Assembly (NCBI GenBank): GCA_903871335.1
Contig: CAIQGE010000022.1
Coordinates: 36,719 to 100,718 of the forward strand
Reading direction: 5' to 3'
Source of the DNA: an uncultured Actinomycetes bacterium
Lineage (GTDB): Bacteria > Actinomycetota > Acidimicrobiia > Acidimicrobiales > RAAP-2
Length of the DNA: 64,000 nucleotides
Shown here: one piece after another, positions 15,905 through 24,502 of the stretch
How the letters are laid out: each line of letters opens with the position of its first letter
Numbering within the stretch: the stretch's first letter is position 1
The notes under the pieces: generated by a model
What the model was told of the DNA's origin: nothing
Databases searched by the model: none
What the model saw: only the letters and a program-made list of their open reading frames with translations
Program-made: the position numbers and the translations under genes

Positions 15905-17095
15905 CTTCATCAGGTCGGGTGAAGTTTCCATTCCCGTACGCCACACCGAGCGCGCGATGATCTTCGACACATCGACACGGTCGCGGTAGCGCTCCGCCAC
16001 GTTGCGCGACTCTTCGAGCAGGCCTTCGGACAACGTCGTCGGGCTCAGGCCAAGGCCGAGGAATCGGTCATTGCTCACCACGAGATCGTTCTCGGCTGCC
16101 TCCACGCGGGGGTTCGGCAGATTCGCAATCTCCACGCCGGTCAACTTCGAGATCAACTCGGCGAGCTCTCGCACGCGATACGTCTCGGTGACCTGATTGA
16201 AGACCGACACCTGATCGCCACGCTCGGGCGGGTTGTTAAGCGCAATCTCGATGCAGCGCACCGTGTCGCGAATGTGGATGAACGCGCGCGTCTGTCCACC
16301 AGTGCCGTGGACGGTCAGCGGGTGACCAATGGCCGCCTGCATCAAGAAGCGATTGAGAACCGTGCCGTAGTCGCCGTCGTAGTCGAACCGGTTAATGAGA
16401 CGCTCGTCCAGAGCGGTCTGCGGCGTCTGGGTGCCCCACACGATGCCCTGGTGAAGATCCGTGATGCGCAGACGGTCGTTCTTCGCGTAGAAGGCGAAAA
16501 GCAGCTGGTCCAGCGTCTTGGTCAGGTGGTACACCGAGCCCGGGTTCGCGGGGTGCAAAATTTCGCGGTCCAGTTCTCCGTCGGGGGTGTTGACCTTCAC
16601 GGTCAGGTACCCCTCGGGGATCGGTGCCGACCCGGACCATCCGTATCCGTAGACGCCCATCGTGCCCAAGTGCACCATCGCGATGTCCTGGCCGGTCTCG
16701 ACGATCGCGCACAACAGGTTGTGCGTGCCGCGAACGTTGTTGTCCACGGTGTACCGCTTGGCCTTCGTGTTGCGCATTGAATACGGGGCCGCGCGCTGCT
16801 CGCCGAAGTGGACGACCGCCTCAGGTTGCACTTCCTTCAGCACCTCGACCAGGCGTTCGTAATCTTCGGCTAGGTCGACGTTGTAGAAACCAATCTCATT
16901 CGAGGTCAGTTCCTTCCACACGCGCAGTCGCTCGCCAATCGGGCGAATCGGAGTGAGCGATTCCACCTCCAACTCGATGTCAATGTTGCGTCGGCTCAAG
17001 TTGTCCAAGATGGTTACTTCGTGACCAATCGACGACAAGTGCAACGACGTCGGCCAGCCACAGAAACCGTCACCACCAATAACAAGAACCTTCAC
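15902..17095 (-). CDS. sqdB: UDP-sulfoquinovose synthase (SQD1/SqdB-like SDR)
   Basis: Makes UDP-sulfoquinovose from UDP-glucose and sulfite, the head-group donor for sulfolipid or sulfoglycans. The 397-residue extended SDR begins VLVIGGDGFCGWPTSLHLS, an NAD-binding motif with the Cys-Gly-Trp typical of SQD1. The catalytic region has HLGTMGVYG and Tyr/Lys in VYHLTK, as in plant SQD1. An AAGGAG ribosome site precedes the GTG start. Archaeal Agl3 is a relative used for glycan sulfosugar, so the product may not be sulfolipid. No SqdX-like transferase is adjacent. Confidence 0.88.
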   Translation of the reverse strand: MKVLVIGGDGFCGWPTSLHLSSIGHEVTILDNLSRRNIDIELEVESLTPIRPIGERLRVWKELTSNEIGFYNVDLAEDYERLVEVLKEVQPEAVVHFGEQRAAPYSMRNTKAKRYTVDNNVRGTHNLLCAIVETGQDIAMVHLGTMGVYGYGWSGSAPIPEGYLTVKVNTPDGELDREILHPANPGSVYHLTKTLDQLLFAFYAKNDRLRITDLHQGIVWGTQTPQTALDERLINRFDYDGDYGTVLNRFLMQAAIGHPLTVHGTGGQTRAFIHIRDTVRCIEIALNNPPERGDQVSVFNQVTETYRVRELAELISKLTGVEIANLPNPRVEAAENDLVVSNDRFLGLGLSPTTLSEGLLEESRNVAERYRDRVDVSKIIARSVWRTGMETSPDLMK

Positions 17096-17224
17096 GACGC
17101 ACTCCTTTTAGCGAATGGTTTGGAAGCGATCAGGGGACCGTGGGTCGCCCGATGCAGTTACTCAACGCTATCAGCGAGAAAAGACGAATTACTGACGATG
17201 ACGCCGTGTGACCACCGACGTTTA

Positions 17225-18256
17225 TTACAAATCCGTGACAAAGAATCGTCCGTCACGAAGTCGTTCGACAACGACGTCGGCGAACAGCGCGGCGGCACGG
17301 GCACGTGACTCGGCGGGACCCACCCTGTCCTCCAAGGAGATCACTTCAACTTCACGCCGTTGTTCCTTGAGTCGTTGAGCCGAGTACGTATCAACGGAAC
17401 CGCACACGACCAACAGTGGTCCGGTGGTCAGGCTCGCGAGAGCTCCGACGACCTTGCCGTCGAGGCTTCCCCAATCACATCGTCCTTCGCCCGTCACAAT
17501 GACGTCCGCACGTTGCGCTCGTTGTCGAACTTGTGTCTGACGGGCCACGACTTCGAAACCGGCCTCGAGACGCGCGCCCAGCGCCCAGAGTGCGCCGGGT
17601 ATCCCCCCGGCGGCGCCCGAACGATCAACCGCAGTGACGTCAACGTTCTTGGTGTGTCGGTACAAGGTGGCGGCGTCGGCCAACATGCCGTCGACGAGGG
17701 GGAGATCACCGGTCGCCACGCCTTTTTGGGAGGCGTAGTCGCGAGCCGAATGAAAACGAGCACGCACGTCAGTTGCCACCGTCACCGGCAGCGGCAAACC
17801 CCCGGCGGCCGCGAGAACGTCAAATGCCCCCCGGCCACCATCCGTGGTCGCCGAACCGCCCGCTCCCAGCACGATGCGATCCACACCCAAAGCTGCCACG
17901 GCGAGTATCGCATCCGCCACGCCTGCGCTGGAGGCTCGCAGCGCTTCGTCGGACGATGCGGGTTGCCAAACATCACGCCCGACAATGGTGGCCACTGACA
18001 GAACCCCGATGGTGCCGTCATCGCTCTCGACGACGAGACCGGGTGCGAGGCGATGCGTACCACTCGGATCCCTGGCCGCCACCGTGACGGGCGCGCCGTT
18101 GAATGCATCGAGGAAACCCTCTCCCCCGTCAGAGAGGGGTTGACCATCAATCTCGAACTCGTCTCCCGCGCGGTGGACCACGGCGTCCACGAGTTCGCGC
18201 GCCGTCGCCGTTCCTCGAAACTTGTCTGGTGCAACTAGCACCCGCGGGCGTGCCAC
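17225..18256 (-). CDS. Glycerate kinase (GarK/GlxK family)
   Basis: Phosphorylates D-glycerate, normally to 2-phosphoglycerate. The 343-residue protein begins VLVAPDKFRGTATARELVDA and has QPLSDGGEGFLDAF, GAGGSATTDGGRG and the late TGEGRCDWGSLDGKVVGAL block, all family signatures. It lies 12 bases downstream of the isocitrate/isopropylmalate dehydrogenase homologue, so they form a two-gene operon, with a D-2-hydroxyacid dehydrogenase divergent from it. Together this suggests a glycerate-producing route feeding glycolysis. Confidence 0.93.
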   Translation of the reverse strand: MARPRVLVAPDKFRGTATARELVDAVVHRAGDEFEIDGQPLSDGGEGFLDAFNGAPVTVAARDPSGTHRLAPGLVVESDDGTIGVLSVATIVGRDVWQPASSDEALRASSAGVADAILAVAALGVDRIVLGAGGSATTDGGRGAFDVLAAAGGLPLPVTVATDVRARFHSARDYASQKGVATGDLPLVDGMLADAATLYRHTKNVDVTAVDRSGAAGGIPGALWALGARLEAGFEVVARQTQVRQRAQRADVIVTGEGRCDWGSLDGKVVGALASLTTGPLLVVCGSVDTYSAQRLKEQRREVEVISLEDRVGPAESRARAAALFADVVVERLRDGRFFVTDL

Positions 18257-18268
18257 CCTGCGTACGGC

Positions 18269-19351
18269 CTACGCGCTCTTCACCAGCGATAGGCGGCGAA
18301 GGACCTCATCGACCACGCCCGAGGTCGTTGCCTCGCCACCCAGGTCAAACGTGCGAATTCCGTCAGCCGCGGCCGACAGAGTCGCGGTCCGAATGGCGGC
18401 GGCGGCATCGGCGATCGACGTGTTGCCTCGCATGGCCGCGTGATCGAGGGCGGCCGCACAGGCGAGCAGCATGGCCATTGGATTCGCAATGTTCTTGCCG
18501 GCCAGCGTCGGAGCGGTCCCGTGAGGAGCTTCGGCCATGGCGACGGTCGGTTGCAGATTCTCATCCAAACTCAGCAACACGGATTCCGCCCCCGCGATGG
18601 ATCCGAACATTGCCAGCACCAAGTCGCTCAGACAGTCCCCGTCGCGATTCAAAGCGGGAATCACCAGAGTTTGATCATCGCCTTCTGTCAACAGGCCCGC
18701 GTATGCGGCGTCGATCAATGTGGGGCGGTACGGTACGTGCGCGTGGCGTGCGGCGGCGGCATCCATTTCTTCTTTCAGCATGCCTTCGTAAATGGCCGAT
18801 ACCGTCCACTTGGGTCCGCCGTACACACATCCGCCCATGTGATCAGCGGTGCGGAACGAGAACTCGGCAACAGCGGTGCACGTGCCTCGATCGATCCGCT
18901 CGGTGCGCCACGCCGACTCGGTGCTGCTGTTGACCAGACCATCTCGCCCTTCGGCGGCTCCGTAGGCATCACCGACCGCCATGCGTACGACGACAATCGG
19001 ATTCACGACGGGCACAATGGGAACAACGCCAGGAATGCGACGCCCCGTACGCACGATCACCGATCCACCGACACCCTCGCGCAAGATGCGATTGGGGGAA
19101 CCGACCGACCCGATTTCGGTGGGTGTGATCGTGGCTGCCTTGAGTCCGAGCCCCGTTTCCACCATGGCGGCGGCTGCCTCGTGTACGACTCCGTTATTCG
19201 TGCGCTGCCGATTCGCGAGTGACAAATCAAAACGAACTATGTCCACATCCACGCTCAACACACCGGGGGCGAATACTCGAAGAGCCTCTTCGAGCAATTC
19301 CTGACCCGTCTCGTCGCCTTCGCACACCACCAGAGAGATTCGTTCCGTCAT
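18269..19351 (-). CDS. Isocitrate/isopropylmalate dehydrogenase-family protein
   Basis: A 360-residue beta-decarboxylating dehydrogenase homologue. Recognisable are the N-terminal CEGDETGQE (where most members have GDGIG), the substrate segment SPNRILREGVGG with VRTGRRIPGV, the metal-site region DCLSDLVLAMFGS, and the NAD-site AEAPHGTAPTLAGKNIANP. The upstream reading frame is open to 19639, but the ATG at 19351 fits the conserved N-terminus. Family members include tartrate and isopropylmalate dehydrogenases; its operon with glycerate kinase makes a tartrate-like substrate conceivable. The exact substrate is unknown. Confidence 0.8.
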   Translation of the reverse strand: MTERISLVVCEGDETGQELLEEALRVFAPGVLSVDVDIVRFDLSLANRQRTNNGVVHEAAAAMVETGLGLKAATITPTEIGSVGSPNRILREGVGGSVIVRTGRRIPGVVPIVPVVNPIVVVRMAVGDAYGAAEGRDGLVNSSTESAWRTERIDRGTCTAVAEFSFRTADHMGGCVYGGPKWTVSAIYEGMLKEEMDAAAARHAHVPYRPTLIDAAYAGLLTEGDDQTLVIPALNRDGDCLSDLVLAMFGSIAGAESVLLSLDENLQPTVAMAEAPHGTAPTLAGKNIANPMAMLLACAAALDHAAMRGNTSIADAAAAIRTATLSAAADGIRTFDLGGEATTSGVVDEVLRRLSLVKSA

Positions 19352-19435
19352 GTCAAAAAGACTCTCACACTCTGACGTTCGCCCGACATGGCGAAGGTCC
19401 CAATTCCCTAGACTTCGCCGCAGGAAGGAGGCGCC

Positions 19436-20350
19436 GTGACGACCGTTTTGTGCGAAATTTCTCTGGCCGTCGAGCCACTCCGCGCTCGATTTCCCGAAGT
19501 GGAATTCATCGACATCTCCGAAAGCCTGCCGGAGGGCGTTCGGGGGGACATCCTCTTCGGCGGCGTTGGTGACCACAGTGCCGAGGCGATAGCTCGGGGC
19601 GTGAGGTGGGTGCAGCTCTCCTTTACGGGAATTGATCACGCCCCCACTGCGACCCTGCGGGCCGAGATCGTCACCACGGCACGGGGCGCGGGCGCGATTC
19701 CGATTGCCGAGTACGTGATGGCGTCACTCCTCGCGAGTTCAAGAGATTTTCCGCGACACTGGCTTCGCGAAGCTCCCGAGCGGTGGAACTTCCAACGAAC
19801 GTCCGCGCTCTACGGTCAAAATCTCGCCGTGCTGGGCTTTGGTGGCATTGGTCGACGCGTGGCCACGCTGGCCGAAGCTTTCAACATGAACGTGATCGCC
19901 ACCCGACGACACGAATCGCAGGGCCGCGATGGTCACGTGACCCTCGTGCGCACGATCTCTGAACTCGTCGCGAACGCCGATCACCTCGTTCTGTGCGCAC
20001 CACTGACGTCGGAGACCCGTCACATCATCAACGACGACGTTCTTCACTTCGTGCGACCCGGAGTCCACCTCGTGAATATCGCTCGTGGTGGCCTAGTGGA
20101 CCAAGATGCATTACGTCACGCTCTCGACGAGGGTCGCGTCCGACGAGCATCGCTCGACGTCACTGACCCCGAACCGCTGCCGGAGGGGCACTGGCTGTAC
20201 TCGCATCCGCAGGTGTTTCTGACGCCTCACTCGTCGTGGACGGGCACACCGTTTTTCTCGGGCGCGATCGACATTTTTGCGGACAATCTTGCGCGGTATC
20301 TCGCGAATGAACCTCTCGAGGGCGTGATCGATCGCGAGTTAGGTTACTAA
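19436..20350 (+). CDS. D-isomer-specific 2-hydroxyacid dehydrogenase
   Basis: A 304-residue NAD(P)-dependent dehydrogenase with the Rossmann motif GFGGIGRRVATLA and catalytic Arg in NIARGGLVDQDAL, Glu in DVTDPEPLPEG and His in LTPHSSW. Likely reduces glyoxylate, hydroxypyruvate or another 2-keto acid. The GTG start follows AAGGAGG by a few bases. It is divergent from the dehydrogenase-glycerate kinase pair and its stop overlaps that of the hydroxyacid oxidase by four bases on the other strand, so hydroxyacid genes lie on both sides. Confidence 0.9.
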   Translation: MTTVLCEISLAVEPLRARFPEVEFIDISESLPEGVRGDILFGGVGDHSAEAIARGVRWVQLSFTGIDHAPTATLRAEIVTTARGAGAIPIAEYVMASLLASSRDFPRHWLREAPERWNFQRTSALYGQNLAVLGFGGIGRRVATLAEAFNMNVIATRRHESQGRDGHVTLVRTISELVANADHLVLCAPLTSETRHIINDDVLHFVRPGVHLVNIARGGLVDQDALRHALDEGRVRRASLDVTDPEPLPEGHWLYSHPQVFLTPHSSWTGTPFFSGAIDIFADNLARYLANEPLEGVIDRELGY

Positions 20351-21528
20351 GACTGTACGAAGCCGTCGCGCAACTCACCCAAGGTCCGAGCACCCAATAA
20401 CTGCATCGTGCGGATCAGATCGGTCTTCACGATGTCGAGTACGCGGGTAACACCCGCTTCGCCTGCCGCGGATAATCCGTACACCCAGGATCGACCCAAC
20501 AGCACCGCGTCCGCCCCGAGGCATAACGCCGCCGCGGCATCCGCCCCGCGCCGAATCCCACCGTCCACCATGATCGTGGTGGTGCCACCGACGGCGTCGA
20601 CCACGTCGGCGAGCGCCGCCAACGAATGTGGCACCTGATCGAGCTGGCGGCCGCCGTGATTGGACACGATGACCCCGTCGGCTCCGAGTTCACGAGCGCG
20701 ACGAGCATCCTCACCCGTCACGAGTCCCTTCACGATGAGAGTTCCGCGCCACTGCTCGCGTATCCACTTCACGTCGTCCCACGTGGGCGGCTCGACAATC
20801 CAATGCAGGAGGGACTCATCTTCAGAGATGGGCTTCCCGTCACGGGTCAAACCCACCGCATTAGCCAGGTTCAAGGTGAAGTGGTCACGGAACGTGTTGA
20901 ACAGCCATCGTGGATGTCCCACCACGTAAGGAGCCATCTTGGTCATCGTGTGGCGATTGATCCGGATCGGCAGGGCCGAGCTGTACTGAAGGTCGCGCTC
21001 CCTGTTTCCTGGAACCGGCGTGTCGAGCGTCACCACCAGCGCGGTCGCTCCCGCGCGCTGCGCACGGTCCACTAATTGCTCCGCCCCCTGTCGACCGCCG
21101 AGAAAATACAACTGGAACCAGTACGGTCCACCCTCCGCCCCGTGAGCGACTTCATCAATCGGGTGTCCCGACATCGAGCTGTGACAGAACACGGTTCCCG
21201 CTTTCGCGGCCGCCCGACGACCTCCGAGGTCGCCGTCCGGGTGCATTGATCGGGTAAAGCCCACCGGACCCACCAGTACCGGCATCGAGAGGTCCTCACC
21301 GAATAGTTGCGTCGAAATCTCACGCCGCTCGATGCCGACGGTGGTCCCGAATCGCGGCAGAAACCGCACCGCCTCGAAGGCGGCGCGGTTGTCCTTCATC
21401 GAAACTTCGGCACCCGCACCGCCGTCGATGTAATCAAACACTGGTCGCGGCAGTCGATGCTGAGCGAGACGGACAGCGTCATTGACCGTCTGAATCTTCA
21501 TGGCGTTACGGAGGTCCGCCTTGTTCAC
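20347..21528 (-). CDS. FMN-dependent alpha-hydroxyacid oxidase/dehydrogenase (LldD/glycolate oxidase family)
   Basis: A 393-residue TIM-barrel flavoprotein that oxidises L-2-hydroxyacids to 2-keto acids. Family marks are FDYIDGGAGAE near the N-terminus, VGPVGFTRSMHPDGD, WFQLYFLGG, and the C-terminal active site VSNHGGRQLDQ with VDGGIRRG and GRSWVYGLSAAGEAG. The GTG start overlaps the stop of the upstream alkyl sulfatase by four bases, so both are made from one message. The coupling suggests that the oxidase uses the hydroxyl compound released by the sulfatase. Lactate monooxygenase is an alternative within the family. Confidence 0.9.
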   Translation of the reverse strand: MNKADLRNAMKIQTVNDAVRLAQHRLPRPVFDYIDGGAGAEVSMKDNRAAFEAVRFLPRFGTTVGIERREISTQLFGEDLSMPVLVGPVGFTRSMHPDGDLGGRRAAAKAGTVFCHSSMSGHPIDEVAHGAEGGPYWFQLYFLGGRQGAEQLVDRAQRAGATALVVTLDTPVPGNRERDLQYSSALPIRINRHTMTKMAPYVVGHPRWLFNTFRDHFTLNLANAVGLTRDGKPISEDESLLHWIVEPPTWDDVKWIREQWRGTLIVKGLVTGEDARRARELGADGVIVSNHGGRQLDQVPHSLAALADVVDAVGGTTTIMVDGGIRRGADAAAALCLGADAVLLGRSWVYGLSAAGEAGVTRVLDIVKTDLIRTMQLLGARTLGELRDGFVQS

Positions 21529-23447
21529 GGCAACACCACTTCGAAGCCGAACTGGAATTCATCGAGATGACCGAGCAGGGTCACAAGTGCCGTGACGTCG
21601 CCCTCGACGGACGCGAGTCCCCCGTCGATCAACTCGTCGAGCGTCTGATTGCCTGACGACAACGAGGCAAAGGCACCGTGGGTAATCGACAAGGTGGTGC
21701 GAGGATCATCGTGTCCGCGTCCCGCCACCGCGTGAATAACACCATGGCGCACCGCGAGCGCCCACCTTTCGTGGGCACGATCGGTCACCACGAGATCGAT
21801 TTCGATCACGTCACGGGCCGCGGCGGGTCCGTTCAAGCGCACGCCCAGCAAGTCGACCAACATTTCGGTGGTCATCGCCGACACGATGTCCGGCCCGAGG
21901 GCGTTGCCCTTCAGTCCCGCCAACATCGTGCCGTTCGACCGCAGTTCTTGTGCTCCGGTGAGATAGAAATCGCGCCACGGACCCGACTCTGCTTGGTAGC
22001 TCAGTTGTTCCAGAGCGTCCGCTTGCAACAGGCGCGCTTCCTCGTTGTCGGGCTCCGCGAACACGAGGTGATTGACCACCTCGACGACCCACCGATAATC
22101 CCCCTCGGCGTAGCTGTCGCGCGCCTTGTTGAGGAGCGCGTCCGCACCACCCATGAACGTCACGTATCGCTGCGCGGCGGCGACGGGAGGATGTGGGTGG
22201 AGGTGTGCGGGGTTCCCGTCAAACCAACCCAAGTACCGCTGGTAGACGGCCTTCGAATTGTGATTGACCGTTCCGTAATACCCGTGATTGAAGAATTCAT
22301 CATCGAGAGCGGACGGCAGAGATAGTTCTTCGGCGATTTCGTTCATCGTCAGTCCGTGATTCGCCAGGCGAAGTGTCTGATCGTGAACGTACCGGTACGC
22401 GTCACGCTGGGACGCGAGAAAACCCAAGGCGTAGTCGTGTCCGTGGCGGGGCCAGTGGTGCGAAGCGAACACGACGTCCGTCGAGTCACCGTACAGCTCA
22501 ATGGATTGATCAATGTACTTTGACCATCCGAGCGAATCACGCACCTGCGCGCCACGAAGCGTGTAGACGTTGTGAATATTCGCGGTGCAATTCTCCGCCA
22601 TGCACAGCGCTCGAAAATCAGGGAAGAAGATGTTCATCTCGGCGGGTGCTTCGGTGCCCGGAGTGATTTGAAAGACCATTCGTACGCCGTCGATGGTGAG
22701 TTCCGTACCGGTGGTTTCGATCTCTCGCGTCGGAGCGAGGAGACCCACCGTCGGCAACGCCGGTAGTCCCTTGCCGAGTCCCGTATCCACGTGGCCTTTC
22801 TCATCACGAGGAAGAAGCGCCCCGTACATATACGTCGCCCGACGCAGCATGACCGTGCCCGCCAAGACGTTCTCGCTGACGGCCGCTTCCAAGAATCCCG
22901 CGGGAGCAATGAGCTCCACAGCCCCACTGGCGACCTCGCTCGCGTCCACCACGCCGCGAATACCGCCAAAGTGGTCAGTGTGCGAGTGCGTGTAGATGAC
23001 CGCGTGGACGGGCTTCACGCCAAAGTGTTCGTTCACCATCGCCATGGCGGCCTCGGCTGTCTCCTGCGCCGTTAAGGGATCAATAATGATCCAACCGGAC
23101 TCCCCCGCGATGAATGTGATGTTGGAAATATCGAGCCCGCGAACCTGAACGATGCCCGGGACCACCTCAAAGAGTCCTGCAATGTTATTGAGTTGCGCTT
23201 GGCGCCACAACGAAGGATGAACCGTCGACGGAGCGTCGCCCTCGACGAAGCTGTAGCTATCCAGGTCCCATACGGCGTGTCCGAAGCGGCCGAGAACTTG
23301 GCGCGGTGCGTCGACGGGGAGTCGTCCTCGCGTCGCCTCCGCAAAATCGCGGGTGTCGTCCCAGCGCACCCTGTCGCTCGCCAGTGCGTTACGTTCTGCC
23401 GTATGGGCCGTTGCGTCTTTGCGGTCCGTGTTTCCCCGTGACGTCAT
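21525..23447 (-). CDS. Alkyl sulfatase (SdsA1/BDS1 type, canonical zinc site)
   Basis: A 640-residue type III sulfatase, which hydrolyses alkyl sulfates using two zinc ions. The metal motif THSHTDHFGG gives His154, His156, Asp158 and His159; further ligands fit Glu in TEAPAEMNIFF, Glu in MAENCTANIHN, and His in ASHHWPRHGHD. The dimerisation domain follows, then an SCP2-like C-terminal domain. No clear export signal is seen. GGGGAGGG precedes the ATG. The four-base overlap with the hydroxyacid oxidase gene and a palindrome at 23485 upstream suggest a regulated two-gene operon. Primary or secondary alkyl sulfate preference cannot be told. Confidence 0.92.
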   Translation of the reverse strand: MTSRGNTDRKDATAHTAERNALASDRVRWDDTRDFAEATRGRLPVDAPRQVLGRFGHAVWDLDSYSFVEGDAPSTVHPSLWRQAQLNNIAGLFEVVPGIVQVRGLDISNITFIAGESGWIIIDPLTAQETAEAAMAMVNEHFGVKPVHAVIYTHSHTDHFGGIRGVVDASEVASGAVELIAPAGFLEAAVSENVLAGTVMLRRATYMYGALLPRDEKGHVDTGLGKGLPALPTVGLLAPTREIETTGTELTIDGVRMVFQITPGTEAPAEMNIFFPDFRALCMAENCTANIHNVYTLRGAQVRDSLGWSKYIDQSIELYGDSTDVVFASHHWPRHGHDYALGFLASQRDAYRYVHDQTLRLANHGLTMNEIAEELSLPSALDDEFFNHGYYGTVNHNSKAVYQRYLGWFDGNPAHLHPHPPVAAAQRYVTFMGGADALLNKARDSYAEGDYRWVVEVVNHLVFAEPDNEEARLLQADALEQLSYQAESGPWRDFYLTGAQELRSNGTMLAGLKGNALGPDIVSAMTTEMLVDLLGVRLNGPAAARDVIEIDLVVTDRAHERWALAVRHGVIHAVAGRGHDDPRTTLSITHGAFASLSSGNQTLDELIDGGLASVEGDVTALVTLLGHLDEFQFGFEVVLP

Positions 23448-23484
23448 GGCTGCCCTCCCCTGAGGCGCTGTTGGCCCGCCCCGT

Positions 23485-23499
23485 ATGCCAGTTTGGCAT
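23485..23499. promoter_or_regulatory. Palindrome ATGCCA-gtt-TGGCAT, candidate operator
   Basis: A perfect 6-bp inverted repeat with a 3-base centre, 38 bases upstream of the alkyl sulfatase start and 160 bases upstream of the crotonase start. Its place in the divergent region suits a dimeric regulator. No regulator gene is adjacent. Confidence 0.35.
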
Positions 23500-23658
23500 C
23501 TGGAGACCTACCTCAACGTCCTCGATCTCGAAACCTCTGAAGCGGACCTAGCAACATCCTGCGCCGCGGTCCACGCAGACCAGGTCGTTCGGAGAAGCAA
23601 GATGACGGGGGCGTCCCGTTCTAGATTGAGGTTTTCGCACTACAACGAAGAGGTGGAC

Positions 23659-24438
23659 GTGACAACGGAACTCCTGATCACCCGAGACGGCGCCGTAGCG
23701 ACGCTCACGATCAATCGTCCCGAGAAGCGCAACGCTTTGTCGGCCCAATTGATGGGTGACATCGTCGACGCTGTCTCAACTCTCGACGCTGACGCCGACA
23801 TTCGCGCGATCATTCTGACAGGATCAGATCCCGCATTCTGTGCGGGATTCGATCTTCGGAATCTCCAGAATGAGTTGGCGGGCACCCGCTCCCTCGCGCG
23901 TCCCGATGGCTCGCGCTCGCGGGGTTTGCTCCCTGACCACGACACACCGATCCTCGGTGCCATTAACGGTCCCGCCATCACGGGCGGCCTCGAACTCGCG
24001 ATGGCGTGCGATTTCATGATCGCTTCGGAACGAGCTCGATTTGCCGATACGCACGGACGAGTGGGGGTCATGCCCGGTGGGGGTATGAGTATCCGCCTCC
24101 CCGAACTCGTCGGTATTGACCGCGCCCGACGGATGTCACTGACTGGCGACTTGATCGACGCGGCGACGGCATTGCAATGGGGCCTCGTCACCGAGGTCAC
24201 GGCGCACGACGATCTCATGGATCGAGCGCGTGCAATCGCGGGATCGATGGCCACGTTGGATCCCGCACCCGTCGCGGAATTACGCCGGATGTACGACGAA
24301 ATCGGGGCACTGTCCGGTGACGACGCGTGGCAACGCGAACGACGATGGAACAGGTCCTGGATGGCCGAGAGATTTAGCGATGAAGGATTCGACCCTGACG
24401 CCATCATTGATCGCGGGTCACAGCAGACGTCCTCGTAA
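23659..24438 (+). CDS. Enoyl-CoA hydratase/isomerase (crotonase) family protein
   Basis: A 259-residue crotonase with the oxyanion segments DPAFCAGFDLRNL and GPAITGGLELAMACD. The Glu of GGLELA matches the first catalytic Glu of enoyl-CoA hydratase, but the position of the second (rat Glu164) appears to be His in ADTHGRVGVMPGGG, so hydratase activity may be altered. The GTG at 23659 was chosen because GAAGAGG precedes it at good spacing and the length is typical; the frame is open upstream to 23485. A strong hairpin terminator follows the stop. Confidence 0.85.
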   Translation: MTTELLITRDGAVATLTINRPEKRNALSAQLMGDIVDAVSTLDADADIRAIILTGSDPAFCAGFDLRNLQNELAGTRSLARPDGSRSRGLLPDHDTPILGAINGPAITGGLELAMACDFMIASERARFADTHGRVGVMPGGGMSIRLPELVGIDRARRMSLTGDLIDAATALQWGLVTEVTAHDDLMDRARAIAGSMATLDPAPVAELRRMYDEIGALSGDDAWQRERRWNRSWMAERFSDEGFDPDAIIDRGSQQTSS

Positions 24439-24447
24439 CCTCGACAA

Positions 24448-24488
24448 ACGAACGAACGCCTCGGCAATAAGCCGAGGCGTTCGTTCGT
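24448..24488. terminator. Strong bidirectional terminator hairpin
   Basis: ACGAACGAACGCCTCGGC and its exact reverse complement form an 18-bp stem with loop AATAA. It lies between the ends of the convergent crotonase and sedolisin genes and can serve both. Confidence 0.85.
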
Positions 24489-24502
24489 TGACCGATGAAG
24501 AT

